A stretch of DNA of 44,036 nt from Methylacidiphilum caldifontis (GTDB lineage: Bacteria; Verrucomicrobiota; Verrucomicrobiia; Methylacidiphilales; CAMAQI01), in NCBI GenBank assembly GCA_945877805.1, contig CAMCSM010000012.1, positions 1 to 44,036 of the forward strand, in the 5' to 3' direction. The first letter of the stretch is position 1, and every line of letters begins with the position of its first letter. A model generated the notes under the pieces. It saw nothing but the letters and a program-made list of their open reading frames with translations, was not told the origin of the DNA and made no database searches. The position numbers were made by a program, and so were the translations under genes. Below are positions 15,163 to 22,433 of the stretch, one piece after another.

Positions 15163-15424
15163 TTAAAGCGCCAAGATAAAGGCAAAGAACTTTCATTATT
15201 ATAAAATTCAAAAAACAAAAAAACGTATTTCAACTTGGTATTTTCTTTGTCTTAATAACTCATGCAGATGTAAATAATGAATTACACGAATCCTTAATTT
15301 CACGATCGAGTTTAAATCAATGTTGATGACTTCGCCGCCCAACTCAGTCAGGTTGCATCCTGCAACCACCGATCTTTCGAACGGTTCTTGTTTTTTGTTC
15401 CCAACAAAAAACAATGGCGGTTAA
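15163..15424 (+). repeat. Intergenic repeat element, copy E, with two internal hairpins
   Basis: The left edge TTAAAGCGCCAAGATAAAGG and right edge ATGGCGGTTAA resemble the edges of the other intergenic elements; AACTTGGTATTTTCTTTGTC in the interior is a degraded inverse of the left edge. Two tight hairpins lie at 15351-15367 (7 bp, loop TCC) and 15388-15414 (12 bp, loop CCC). No gene. The right edge ends 6 nt before the next start codon. Together with its flanks it explains the 299-bp gap. Confidence 0.65.
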
Positions 15425-15430
15425 TCCCTT

Positions 15431-16336
15431 ATGAAAGTGGTTGTCATCGGCTACGGAGTTCAAGGCAAGAAGCGGAAGCGGATTGCGGGAGCGGATTGTA
15501 TCGGGATTGTTGATCCGGTTTCGCCAGAGGCTGATTGGAAGAGCATCGATGAGGTTCCCTTTGAAAAGTTTGATGCCGCTTTGGTTTCTGTTCCAGACGA
15601 TGCGAAATTGCCGATTTTGGAGAAGCTTCTCAGCGCAGGAAAACACCTCTTGGTTGAAAAGCCCCTTTTAGGAACTGCCGAGGAATTATTAAAGCTAGAG
15701 ACTATTTCAAAAAAGAACGGGGCGATCTGTTACACCGCTTATAATCATCGATTCGAACCCCATATGATGCGAGTGAAAAGCGAGATCGATACGGGTTGGT
15801 TAGGAAAAATATATTCGGCGCGATTTTTCTATGGGAATGGAACCGCGCGGGATGTACGAAATTCAGCGTGGCGAGATCAAGGGTGGGGAGTGATTGGAGA
15901 TCTCGGATCACATCTTTTAGATTGGACGGATTACCTCTTTGGAAAAGAGGGCTGGGCACCAAAAACAGTTGAGACCTATCGACATGAGAATAAAGCTCCT
16001 GATCACGCCATTTTTCATTTAGAGGGAGAGATCGAGCTCCACTACGAGATGACGATGCTTTCATGGAGAAATACCTTTCGATTCGATCTCTTTGCGGAGA
16101 ATGGAACGCTTCATATCGATTGCCTGTGTAAGTGGGGACCCAGCATTTTTACGAAGCGCGAACGGGTGTTGCCAAGTGGACGACCGAAAGAGACGCAGGA
16201 GACTTTGGAGTGTTCTGATCCGACCTGGGAAGCGGAATACAACCACTTTCAGAAATTATGTGAGAAACCGCCACAGGATTTATCAACCGACCGCTGGATC
16301 TATTTGACACTAGAAAAGCTCACAAAGACAGTTTAA
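15431..16336 (+). CDS. Gfo/Idh/MocA-family NAD(P)-dependent sugar oxidoreductase
   Basis: 301-residue oxidoreductase of the Gfo/Idh/MocA family, which oxidises or reduces a sugar ring carbon, often on nucleotide sugars. It has the N-terminal Rossmann strand VVVIGYGVQG (3-12), the EKP motif with K77 (VEKPLLG) and GVIGDLGSHLLDW, whose Asp/His are typical catalytic or binding residues. It is on the short side for the family (usual 330-390). It lies within the sugar module; a keto-reduction or C3 oxidation step is plausible. The ATG is 6 nt after a repeat edge with no Shine-Dalgarno; the TAA stop is formed by TTTAACCGC at the left edge of cassette 2. Confidence 0.85.
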   Translation: MKVVVIGYGVQGKKRKRIAGADCIGIVDPVSPEADWKSIDEVPFEKFDAALVSVPDDAKLPILEKLLSAGKHLLVEKPLLGTAEELLKLETISKKNGAICYTAYNHRFEPHMMRVKSEIDTGWLGKIYSARFFYGNGTARDVRNSAWRDQGWGVIGDLGSHLLDWTDYLFGKEGWAPKTVETYRHENKAPDHAIFHLEGEIELHYEMTMLSWRNTFRFDLFAENGTLHIDCLCKWGPSIFTKRERVLPSGRPKETQETLECSDPTWEAEYNHFQKLCEKPPQDLSTDRWIYLTLEKLTKTV

Positions 16337-16824
16337 CCGCTGATCTTCACTAATTTTCACTAATCTGTCTTATGAGTAATTTAGGTTATGAAGTAATGAG
16401 CGCAGCGTTTGAGGTTTATAATCATTTAGGGAGTGGCTTGTTAGAAGAAATTTATCAAGAAAGTTTAGAAATTGAGTTAAGCGTAAGAAATATTTCATTT
16501 TCACCGAAAAAAGAATTAAACGTTTATTATAAAGGGCGTGAGTTAAAAAAGAAATATCAGCCCGATCTTCTTGTTGAAGAAAGTATCGTGATAGAACTCA
16601 AGGCTGTTAACGAATTAGCTAAAGAGCATGAGGCACAATTGCTTAATTATATGCGAATTTCAAAAATCAGTATCGGCTACTTAATCAATTTCGCCCATAA
16701 GGATGATCTCCAGTGGAAGCGATTTGTCGTCAGTGACCATAAGCTATCGCAAAATATGGCCTCTTTTAAATGTTAAATTTTCTTCGAATTTAAGATCAGC
16801 GAAGATTAGTGCAGATTAGTGGTT
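16335..16824. mobile_element. GxxExxY cassette 2: gene framed by 32-bp inverted repeats
   Basis: The left arm (16335-16366) and right arm (16793-16824) match at 26 of 32 positions in inverse orientation. The arms consist of about 10-bp units such as CTGATCTTCA, CTAATTTTCA and CTAATCT. They enclose only the GxxExxY gene. The left arm overlaps the TAA of the upstream oxidoreductase; the right arm ends 5 nt before the next ATG. The arm module AACCGCTGATCTTCACTAAT is also present in gene-free elements at 12049-12070 and, inverted, near 10045-10096. Confidence 0.68.
16372..16776 (+). CDS. GxxExxY protein (PD-(D/E)xK-like family), second copy
   Basis: 134-residue GxxExxY family member, diverged from the copy at 13172. 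The motif is GLLEEIYQESL; the nuclease-like pattern is PDLLVEES followed by VIELKAV, then EHEAQLLNYMRIS and GYLINFA. The C-terminus extends about 10 residues beyond the other copy. No biochemical function is established; PD-(D/E)xK nuclease fold membership is family knowledge, activity is inference. It lies between the oxidoreductase and the UGD-like gene inside inverted-repeat cassette 2. The ATG falls 5 nt after the left arm. Confidence 0.88.
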   Translation: MSNLGYEVMSAAFEVYNHLGSGLLEEIYQESLEIELSVRNISFSPKKELNVYYKGRELKKKYQPDLLVEESIVIELKAVNELAKEHEAQLLNYMRISKISIGYLINFAHKDDLQWKRFVVSDHKLSQNMASFKC

Positions 16825-16829
16825 TCCTC

Positions 16830-18119
16830 ATGAAAATTGGTTTTGCAGGTCTCACCCATCTCGGGATTCATTACAGTCTCGCTTCGGCAGAGCGCGGATT
16901 TGAGACGGTGGCGTTTCATCCCGATCAGGAGCTTGTCGATCATCTTACAAAGGGTCTCTTTCCTGTTTCTGAACCAGGACTTGATGAACTCTGGCAGAAA
17001 TCAAAGCAATCGATTCGATACGTTTCTCAAGCTCAGGAACTTAATTCCTGCTCCGTTGTTTTTGTTGCTATCGATGTGATTACCGATGAGGAGAATCGTG
17101 TCGATCTTAGGCCGTTGAATGAGCTTTTAGAGATTGTCGTGGATGCAATGGAGCCGAATGCGACCTTGGTGATCATGAGTCAGGTTCAACCAGGGTTCAT
17201 GAAGAGGCTTTTGGGGCGCTGGCCAAATTTTAAAGGGGGGATTTTCTACCAAGTTGAAACCTTAGCTTTTGGAACGGCGGTGGAGAGGGCGACGAAGCCG
17301 GAACGCTATATTATCGGTGCCCCAGAAGCACATCGTTCCATTGAAAAATTACCCGTGGAGTATCGTCAGTGGCTCGAGTCATTCGGCTGCCCACTGTTAT
17401 TAATGCGTTATGAAAGTGCAGAACTTGCCAAGATTGCGATCAATCAATATCTGATCGCATCTGTGACGGTCACGAATACATTGGCCGCCATTTGTGAAAA
17501 TCAAGGGGCGAATTGGCAAGAGATTGTTCCTGCATTGAGACTCGATCGTCGAATTGGGCCTTATGCCTATTTACAACCAGGTCTTGGTATTGCGGGGGGA
17601 AATCTAGAACGAGATCTTGTTGCTGTTCGTCAAATGGCATCAAAGGGAGAAACGGATGAATCCTTTCCGATAGCGGCACAGAAAAATAGTCAGTTTTCTG
17701 CCGATTGGGCGCTTCGAGAGCTCATAAAAAGAGGGTTAAATGAAGCGGGGAAAACGATTGCGGTATTGGGACTCGCTTACAAAATTGATACCCATTCCGT
17801 AAAAAATTCTCCGGCTCTTCGGCTTTTGAAAACTCTTGAAGCTCCACAAAAAAAGGGATGGGATCCACAAGTCAAATTGAATCCGGAATGGGAATTAAAG
17901 AATTACTCCTATTGCTCCTCCGCAGGAGAAACGTTAATTGATGTCGATGCGGTGGTCGTCATGACTCCTTGGAAGGAATTTGCCTTTCTCGGAGAAAAAG
18001 AGTTAATTTCGATGCGAGGTAAATGCGTGATCGATCCGATGGGAATATGGGAAAAACAAGAGCTAGGGAGTCGAGGATTTGATTACGCCCGTATGGGACT
18101 AGGAAAAGAAGATCGGTAA
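16830..18119 (+). CDS. UDP-glucose/GDP-mannose dehydrogenase-like protein lacking catalytic Cys
   Basis: 429-residue member of the UDP-glucose/GDP-mannose 6-dehydrogenase family. The NAD-binding start is MKIGFAGLTHLG, the middle-domain helix keeps K201 and N205 (LAKIAINQYL), and AFGTAVERATKPERYIIG matches the family. The region that normally reads GGSCFxKD reads GGNLERD (256-262), putting Asn258 where the thiohemiacetal-forming Cys should be. It may therefore perform only one oxidation step, an altered reaction, or none. ATG 16830 is preferred over an in-frame GTG at 16809, which lies inside the right arm of cassette 2. The TAA stop reads into TAACCACCAAG, a repeat-like edge. Confidence 0.85.
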   Translation: MKIGFAGLTHLGIHYSLASAERGFETVAFHPDQELVDHLTKGLFPVSEPGLDELWQKSKQSIRYVSQAQELNSCSVVFVAIDVITDEENRVDLRPLNELLEIVVDAMEPNATLVIMSQVQPGFMKRLLGRWPNFKGGIFYQVETLAFGTAVERATKPERYIIGAPEAHRSIEKLPVEYRQWLESFGCPLLLMRYESAELAKIAINQYLIASVTVTNTLAAICENQGANWQEIVPALRLDRRIGPYAYLQPGLGIAGGNLERDLVAVRQMASKGETDESFPIAAQKNSQFSADWALRELIKRGLNEAGKTIAVLGLAYKIDTHSVKNSPALRLLKTLEAPQKKGWDPQVKLNPEWELKNYSYCSSAGETLIDVDAVVVMTPWKEFAFLGEKELISMRGKCVIDPMGIWEKQELGSRGFDYARMGLGKEDR

Positions 18120-18152
18120 CCACCAAGGGAAAGGTAAAAAACGCCAAGTTTA
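18117..18152 (+). repeat. Short degenerate repeat edge after UGD-like gene
   Basis: TAACCACCAAGGGAAAGGTA followed by AAAAACGCCAAG resembles the TTAACCGCCAAG...AAACGCCAA ends of the larger intergenic elements with the middle missing. It contributes the TAA stop of the upstream gene. Short, so the assignment is tentative. Confidence 0.4.
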
Positions 18153-18170
18153 AATTAAAAAAGGAAAAAA

Positions 18171-19163
18171 ATGAAAACATACGTCGTAATGGGTGGAGGG
18201 GGCTCCTTTGGAGTTCATGCAGCAAAATATTTATTGGATCATGCAAATCCTAAGAAGGTTATTTCGATTGGAAGAAATTCCGAAAAACCGGAACCGTTTA
18301 CTCTCAATGTAGGAAAGGGAGATCCCCGTTATGAATATCATCAAATTCATTTAAATTACGAACAGGATCGATTGTTCGAGCTTCTCGACAAAGAAAAACC
18401 GGAGGTTATCGTGAGCTTTGCAGCCCAAGGAGAGGGTGCTGTCTCTTGGAAAAATTCCTGGAGATTTTTTGAAACGAATTGCGTTGCCCTTGTTAAAATG
18501 ACCGAAGATTTAATGAAGCGTGACTATATGGAACGTTTTATTCAAATTGGAACTTCGGAATTGTATGGATCGGTCGATACCGCTTCAACGGAAGAGACCC
18601 CGATTCGTCCGACAAGCCCCTATGCGGCCTCAAAAGCGGCTTTCGATCTTTACTTAATTTCAGTCGCGAATGTTTTGAAATTTAGAATGAATATTATTCG
18701 CCCTTCAAATGCCTACGGCCCAGGACAACTTTTGCACCGCGTTATTCCACGTGCGATTGTCTGTGGATTGACCGGACAGAAGCTGCCGCTTCAAGGAGGA
18801 GGACGTGCCAAGAAATCGTATATTCACGCGCGTGATTTAGGACGTGCGATTCATCTCGTTTCGGAAAAGGCTCCGTTAGGAACTGTTTATAATGCAGGGC
18901 CCAAAGAGCCTACCGCTATCCGTGAACTCGTCGAAATGGTCGCTAAAGTCATGGGGATCCCGTTTGAGCAACTTTGTGAAATGACTGGGGATCGATTGGG
19001 ACAAGATTCGCAGTACTGGCTCGATAGCAGTGCGATTAAGAAAGATGTCGGTTGGGAGCCTGAGATTACATTGGAAGAGGGAATTCGTGAGACGGTCGAA
19101 TGGGCAAAGAAATATAAAGAGGTCTTGAAGGATTGGAGTCAAGGCTACGTGCTTCGTGCCTAG
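18171..19163 (+). CDS. NAD-dependent nucleotide-sugar 4,6-dehydratase/epimerase (extended SDR)
   Basis: 330-residue extended SDR closest in feel to NDP-sugar 4,6-dehydratases (RmlB/GMD-like). The Rossmann motif reads MGGGGSFG (7-14); SELYGSVDTASTEETP is followed by Y151 and K155 (YAASK) and RPSNAYGPGQ, the hallmark of dTDP-glucose-type dehydratases. A good Shine-Dalgarno (AAGGA) precedes ATG 18171. Together with the C-methyltransferase at 20840, which usually acts on 4-keto-6-deoxy sugars, it could create a deoxysugar or deoxyheptose intermediate. Confidence 0.86.
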   Translation: MKTYVVMGGGGSFGVHAAKYLLDHANPKKVISIGRNSEKPEPFTLNVGKGDPRYEYHQIHLNYEQDRLFELLDKEKPEVIVSFAAQGEGAVSWKNSWRFFETNCVALVKMTEDLMKRDYMERFIQIGTSELYGSVDTASTEETPIRPTSPYAASKAAFDLYLISVANVLKFRMNIIRPSNAYGPGQLLHRVIPRAIVCGLTGQKLPLQGGGRAKKSYIHARDLGRAIHLVSEKAPLGTVYNAGPKEPTAIRELVEMVAKVMGIPFEQLCEMTGDRLGQDSQYWLDSSAIKKDVGWEPEITLEEGIRETVEWAKKYKEVLKDWSQGYVLRA

Positions 19164-19241
19164 TGTAGATTTCGTTTTAAATTCCTCTCTCCATGCATTC
19201 CTTAGAGATTTCTTTATTTCCCATCAAGTAGTGAAACTAAT

Positions 19242-20147
19242 ATGATTGTGCATTTAAATCAAACAGACTGCCCGCCTAAGCGGGTGGTCTGTTTGGGTGC
19301 CCATGGATTTATCGGGGCAAAATTTGTCGAATTCATTAAATCTCAAGGAATCGATTGTATTGGCTTTGGCTATCCTGAATTGGATTTAACAAAGCCGGAA
19401 AGTGTCGATTTACTCGTTCGGGAAATTCGCAGTGATGACAGTGTAATTATGTTCTCGGCCTTAACACCTGATAAAGGAAAAGGGTATAGGATATTTTTTC
19501 AGAATATGAAAATGATCGAGCATGTTGCTCACGTTGTTGAAAAAACATCACTGGCGCATTTTACTTATATGAGTACCGATGCGATCTATGCTGAAGGCGA
19601 TGATGTACTTCACGAGAAAAGTCCTTGCGATCCCGCTGATTTTTATGCGCTGATGCATTACAGTCGTGAGAAAATGATCCAGGGATTCATGCAACAACTG
19701 AATAAGCCGTTGGTTATTTTAAGGATGTGTGCCGTTTTTGGGATTGGAGATACGCATGGGGCTTACGGACCTAACCGATTTGTAAAAACGGCAGTCCTAG
19801 AGAAAAAAATTAAGCTTTTTGGTGAGGGAGAGGAGATTCGAGATCATCTCTGGGTTGAGGACGCGATTCAGTGGATTGCGAGTGCGGTTCAAAAGAAAAG
19901 CAGTGGGATTTGTAATTTAGTTTCTGGACAAGGCCGCTCTTTTTTAGAGGTCGCTCAAATCATTCAAAGGCTTTGTCCCCATGAAGTGGCGTTGGAGAAG
20001 CTCCCAAGGCAAATACCTATCATCCATAAGCGATACGAGGATCGCGTCGTCAGAACTGCTTTTCTAGAAAGAGCCCCCACCTCCTTTGAAAAAGTCATTC
20101 ATTCTATGATTCAATTCGAACTTGAACAAACCAAACGAAATCAATAA
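19242..20147 (+). CDS. NAD(P)-dependent nucleotide-sugar SDR (epimerase/reductase-like)
   Basis: 301-residue extended SDR. The Rossmann motif is LGAHGFIG (18-25), the active pair is Y140 and K144 (YSREK), followed by LRMCAVFGIGDTHGAYGPN. The N-terminus carries about a dozen residues before the first beta-strand, and that stretch is encoded by a 34-bp perfect-stem palindrome (19261-19294), suggesting an in-frame palindromic insertion. Reductase or epimerase chemistry on a keto-sugar is plausible. The stop TAA is again followed by CCGCG, and the next ATG is 6 nt away, so translation is probably coupled. Confidence 0.83.
   Translation: MIVHLNQTDCPPKRVVCLGAHGFIGAKFVEFIKSQGIDCIGFGYPELDLTKPESVDLLVREIRSDDSVIMFSALTPDKGKGYRIFFQNMKMIEHVAHVVEKTSLAHFTYMSTDAIYAEGDDVLHEKSPCDPADFYALMHYSREKMIQGFMQQLNKPLVILRMCAVFGIGDTHGAYGPNRFVKTAVLEKKIKLFGEGEEIRDHLWVEDAIQWIASAVQKKSSGICNLVSGQGRSFLEVAQIIQRLCPHEVALEKLPRQIPIIHKRYEDRVVRTAFLERAPTSFEKVIHSMIQFELEQTKRNQ
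19261..19294. repeat. 34-bp palindrome inside the N-terminal coding region
   Basis: A 15-pair stem (two G-T wobbles) with loop CTAA: AAACAGAC-TG-CCCGC, loop, GCGGG-TG-GTCTGTTT. It starts 19 nt after the start codon and keeps the reading frame, encoding Gln-Thr-Asp-Cys-Pro-Pro-Lys-Arg-Val-Val-Cys. It could lower translation initiation or represent a coding palindromic element like those described in Rickettsia; both are inference. Confidence 0.7.
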
Positions 20148-20153
20148 CCGCGA

Positions 20154-20816
20154 ATGGCATTTTTAAATTTTATCTCCGGTATTCATCAGGCAACCGCACG
20201 GAACTATCTTTTAAGAGTGACGGAATGCGATAAGGCAGAGGCCTCAAAGATTGCAAAAGAGTTTGGAAAAGATTATTTCGATGGGGATCGAAAGCATGGA
20301 TACGGCGGATATCGATACGACGGTCGATGGGTCCCCTTTGCAAAAAAATTGATCGAGCATTACAATCTTAAGCCAGGGGATCGTGTTCTGGATATTGGCT
20401 GTGGAAAAGGGTTTTTGGTACATGATCTTCGAACTGAACTTCCAGGACTTGAAGTAACAGGAGTCGATATTTCCGCTTATGCGATTGAAAATTCAATGGA
20501 ACCGGTAAAGGAGTTCCTTCTAGTCGGCAATGCAACAAAACTTCCTTTTGAATCCCGGCAATTTGACTTAGTCCTTGCGATTAATACGCTGCATAATTTA
20601 CAGCTTCCTGAATTAGAGCAGGCATTTAAGGAAATCGAGAGAGTCGGGAAAAATAATAAATTTATTGTTGTTGATGGCTATCGTAACGAGAGAGAGAAAA
20701 TGAATCTCATGTACTGGCAATTGACCTGTGAATGTTTTTACACCCCCCAAGAGTGGGAATGGATATTTCAAAAAACTGGATATTCGGGCGACTACGATTT
20801 AGTCTGCTTTGAGTAA
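20154..20816 (+). CDS. Class I SAM-dependent methyltransferase
   Basis: 220-residue Rossmann-fold methyltransferase. Motif I is VLDIGCGKGF (78-87), followed by the acidic strand VTGVDIS and the motif-IV/post-I region LVLAINTLHNL. Substrate is unknown; position between SDRs and a sugar C-methyltransferase suggests a nucleotide sugar or nascent glycan. The first 70 residues include the segment DGDRKHGYGGYRYDGRWVP, common in small sugar or lipid methyltransferases with a leading substrate lobe. Starts 6 nt after the upstream stop. Confidence 0.85.
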   Translation: MAFLNFISGIHQATARNYLLRVTECDKAEASKIAKEFGKDYFDGDRKHGYGGYRYDGRWVPFAKKLIEHYNLKPGDRVLDIGCGKGFLVHDLRTELPGLEVTGVDISAYAIENSMEPVKEFLLVGNATKLPFESRQFDLVLAINTLHNLQLPELEQAFKEIERVGKNNKFIVVDGYRNEREKMNLMYWQLTCECFYTPQEWEWIFQKTGYSGDYDLVCFE

Positions 20817-20839
20817 CCGAGAGTAACCCAAGGATCATT

Positions 20840-22108
20840 ATGCATCTCATCACAAGACAAACATGCCGAGTCTGCGGATCAAAGGCCTTGACGCCGGTGA
20901 TCACGCTTGGAAAACAGCACCTTCAAGGCTCTTTTGTAAAGCCTGGTGAAATTGATCCTCCGCTGAGACAAATAGAACTTTCACTTGTTCGATGTGATCC
21001 CACTCGTGACGAAAAGGCCTGTGGGCTGGTGCAAATGGAACATACGGTTCCTCCGGCAGTGCTCTACTCGAACTATTGGTATCGTTCCGGAACGAATCAA
21101 ACGATGAAGAACCATTTAAAAGGGATTGTCGAATCTGCATTGGAGAGACACCCGATTCAAAAGGGAATGGTGTTGGATATTGGATGTAACGATGGGACGT
21201 TATTGCGCTCCTATCCTCAGGGAATCGAAAAGTATGGGGTCGATCCGTCCGATGTCGGTCAAAGCGGAGTGGGCGAATATACAGTCGTTCAAGATATCTT
21301 TCCCTCCTCAGAGCTGACAAAACTAATCGGCACCAAGAAATTTGAGATTATTACCTCAATCGCGATGTTTTACGATCTCGAAGATCCTGTCGGATTCGTA
21401 AAATCGATTCGAGACCACCTTGCTGAGGAGGGCCTTTGGATCTTTGAAATGTCTTACATGCCGTTGATGCTGAAGCAGAACTCTTACGACACGATCTGCC
21501 ACGAACATCTGGAGTATTATCACCTCGCCGTTTTGGAAAACATTTTAAAATTAGCGGGAATGAAAATTGTTGATGCCACGCTCAATGAGATTAACGGAGG
21601 GAGTATCCGTTGCTATGCAATGCATCAAAATAGTTTCAAATATAAAAATGAAGAGGCCATGGCGCGAATCCGCGAACTGCGCCGTCAGGAATTTGATCTG
21701 GAATTAGATACCGATAAACCATTTAAAAATTTCCAAGATCGGATTAATGTCCACCGTGAGGAACTCAATGAACTTCTTAAGGGGTTGAAACGAGAAGGTA
21801 AAAAAATTCATATTTATGGAGCCTCCACAAAAGGGAATACGATTCTTCAATGGTGTGGGATTGACCATCGGATCATCGATTGCGCTGCTGAACGGAATCC
21901 TGATAAATATGGGGCGATCACTTTGGGAACCGATATTCCGATCGTCAGTGAGGCCGATTCACGGGCGCTCAAGCCCGATTATTATCTTGTTTTACCTTGG
22001 CATTTCCAAGAAGAGTTTATCCAGCGAGAGGCGGCGACGATTAAAGCAGGGACTTCGATGATCTTCCCACTTCCTCATGTGAGAATCGTGACTGCGGCAG
22101 ACCTATAA
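20840..22108 (+). CDS. NDP-sugar C-methyltransferase (TylC3/NovU-like)
   Basis: 422-residue three-part sugar C-methyltransferase. An N-terminal zinc domain has C9, C12, C52 and C61. The SAM domain has motif I LDIGCNDGT (112-120), and the catalytic loop is ICHEHLEYY (219-227), as in TylC3 relatives that methylate C3 of 4-keto-6-deoxy sugars. The C-terminal domain carries IHIYGASTKGNT and AERNPDKYG. All key residues are present. It implies that a branched-chain (C-methylated) sugar is made here. AAGGA precedes the ATG. The following 325-bp gap holds an intergenic repeat. Confidence 0.92.
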   Translation: MHLITRQTCRVCGSKALTPVITLGKQHLQGSFVKPGEIDPPLRQIELSLVRCDPTRDEKACGLVQMEHTVPPAVLYSNYWYRSGTNQTMKNHLKGIVESALERHPIQKGMVLDIGCNDGTLLRSYPQGIEKYGVDPSDVGQSGVGEYTVVQDIFPSSELTKLIGTKKFEIITSIAMFYDLEDPVGFVKSIRDHLAEEGLWIFEMSYMPLMLKQNSYDTICHEHLEYYHLAVLENILKLAGMKIVDATLNEINGGSIRCYAMHQNSFKYKNEEAMARIRELRRQEFDLELDTDKPFKNFQDRINVHREELNELLKGLKREGKKIHIYGASTKGNTILQWCGIDHRIIDCAAERNPDKYGAITLGTDIPIVSEADSRALKPDYYLVLPWHFQEEFIQREAATIKAGTSMIFPLPHVRIVTAADL

Positions 22109-22433
22109 GAGATTTAACCGCCAAAAGGATCGTGAAAACGATTAGCCACTAACAGCAGCGCTGCTTGTAATTTTAGCTCGGAGGGTTGAAGGGGAGCAAT
22201 ATAAAGGCAACCCCGACAAGGGGTACGGGGCAGGAAAACGCCAAGAAAAAACCATTTTAAACCACTGATTCTCACTTATTGGCGCTTATCAATACAACCA
22301 AATCTTCGATTTGCAAAAAAACCAAAAATCAGAGGTATTTTTCCTTTTTTCCTGCCTTCCCTATTCAAAAGGTATTGTGGTTTAATCGTATTTCTTTGAT
22401 GACGTTTATTGATCGGGCTTGGCGATAAATTTT
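22109..22433. other. 325-bp gap containing intergenic repeat copy D
   Basis: No gene. Repeat copy D occupies about 22114-22290 (separate entry). The remainder is AT-rich, ending in a degenerate TTTAATCGTA-type edge, and contains the promoterless-looking approach to the SDR gene at 22434. This is the last intergenic repeat of the locus; downstream genes are tightly packed. Confidence 0.6.
22114..22290 (+). repeat. Intergenic repeat element, copy D (composite)
   Basis: Starts TTAACCGCCAAAAGGATCGT, matching the right end of copy C (12090-12117) in inverse orientation. It then carries an unrelated insert with the 12-bp palindrome AGCAGCGCTGCT (22153-22164), the core CCCCGACAAGGGGTACGGGG at about 22211-22230 with CAGGAAAACGCCAAG, and a degenerate AAACCACTGATTCTCACTTA module. 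The mosaic of modules shared with copies B and C suggests recombination or nested insertion among family members. Confidence 0.75.

Noticed and set aside
13135-16824. Tandem-unit arms as a CRISPR array
   Set aside because: Units are about 10 bp without spacers of regular length, and no cas genes are present.
7816-18119. Sugar section as a secondary-metabolite (antibiotic) cluster
   Set aside because: SDRs and a TylC3-like C-methyltransferase occur in such clusters, but no polyketide or peptide synthase is present, and the exporter plus many glycosyltransferases fit a surface glycan.
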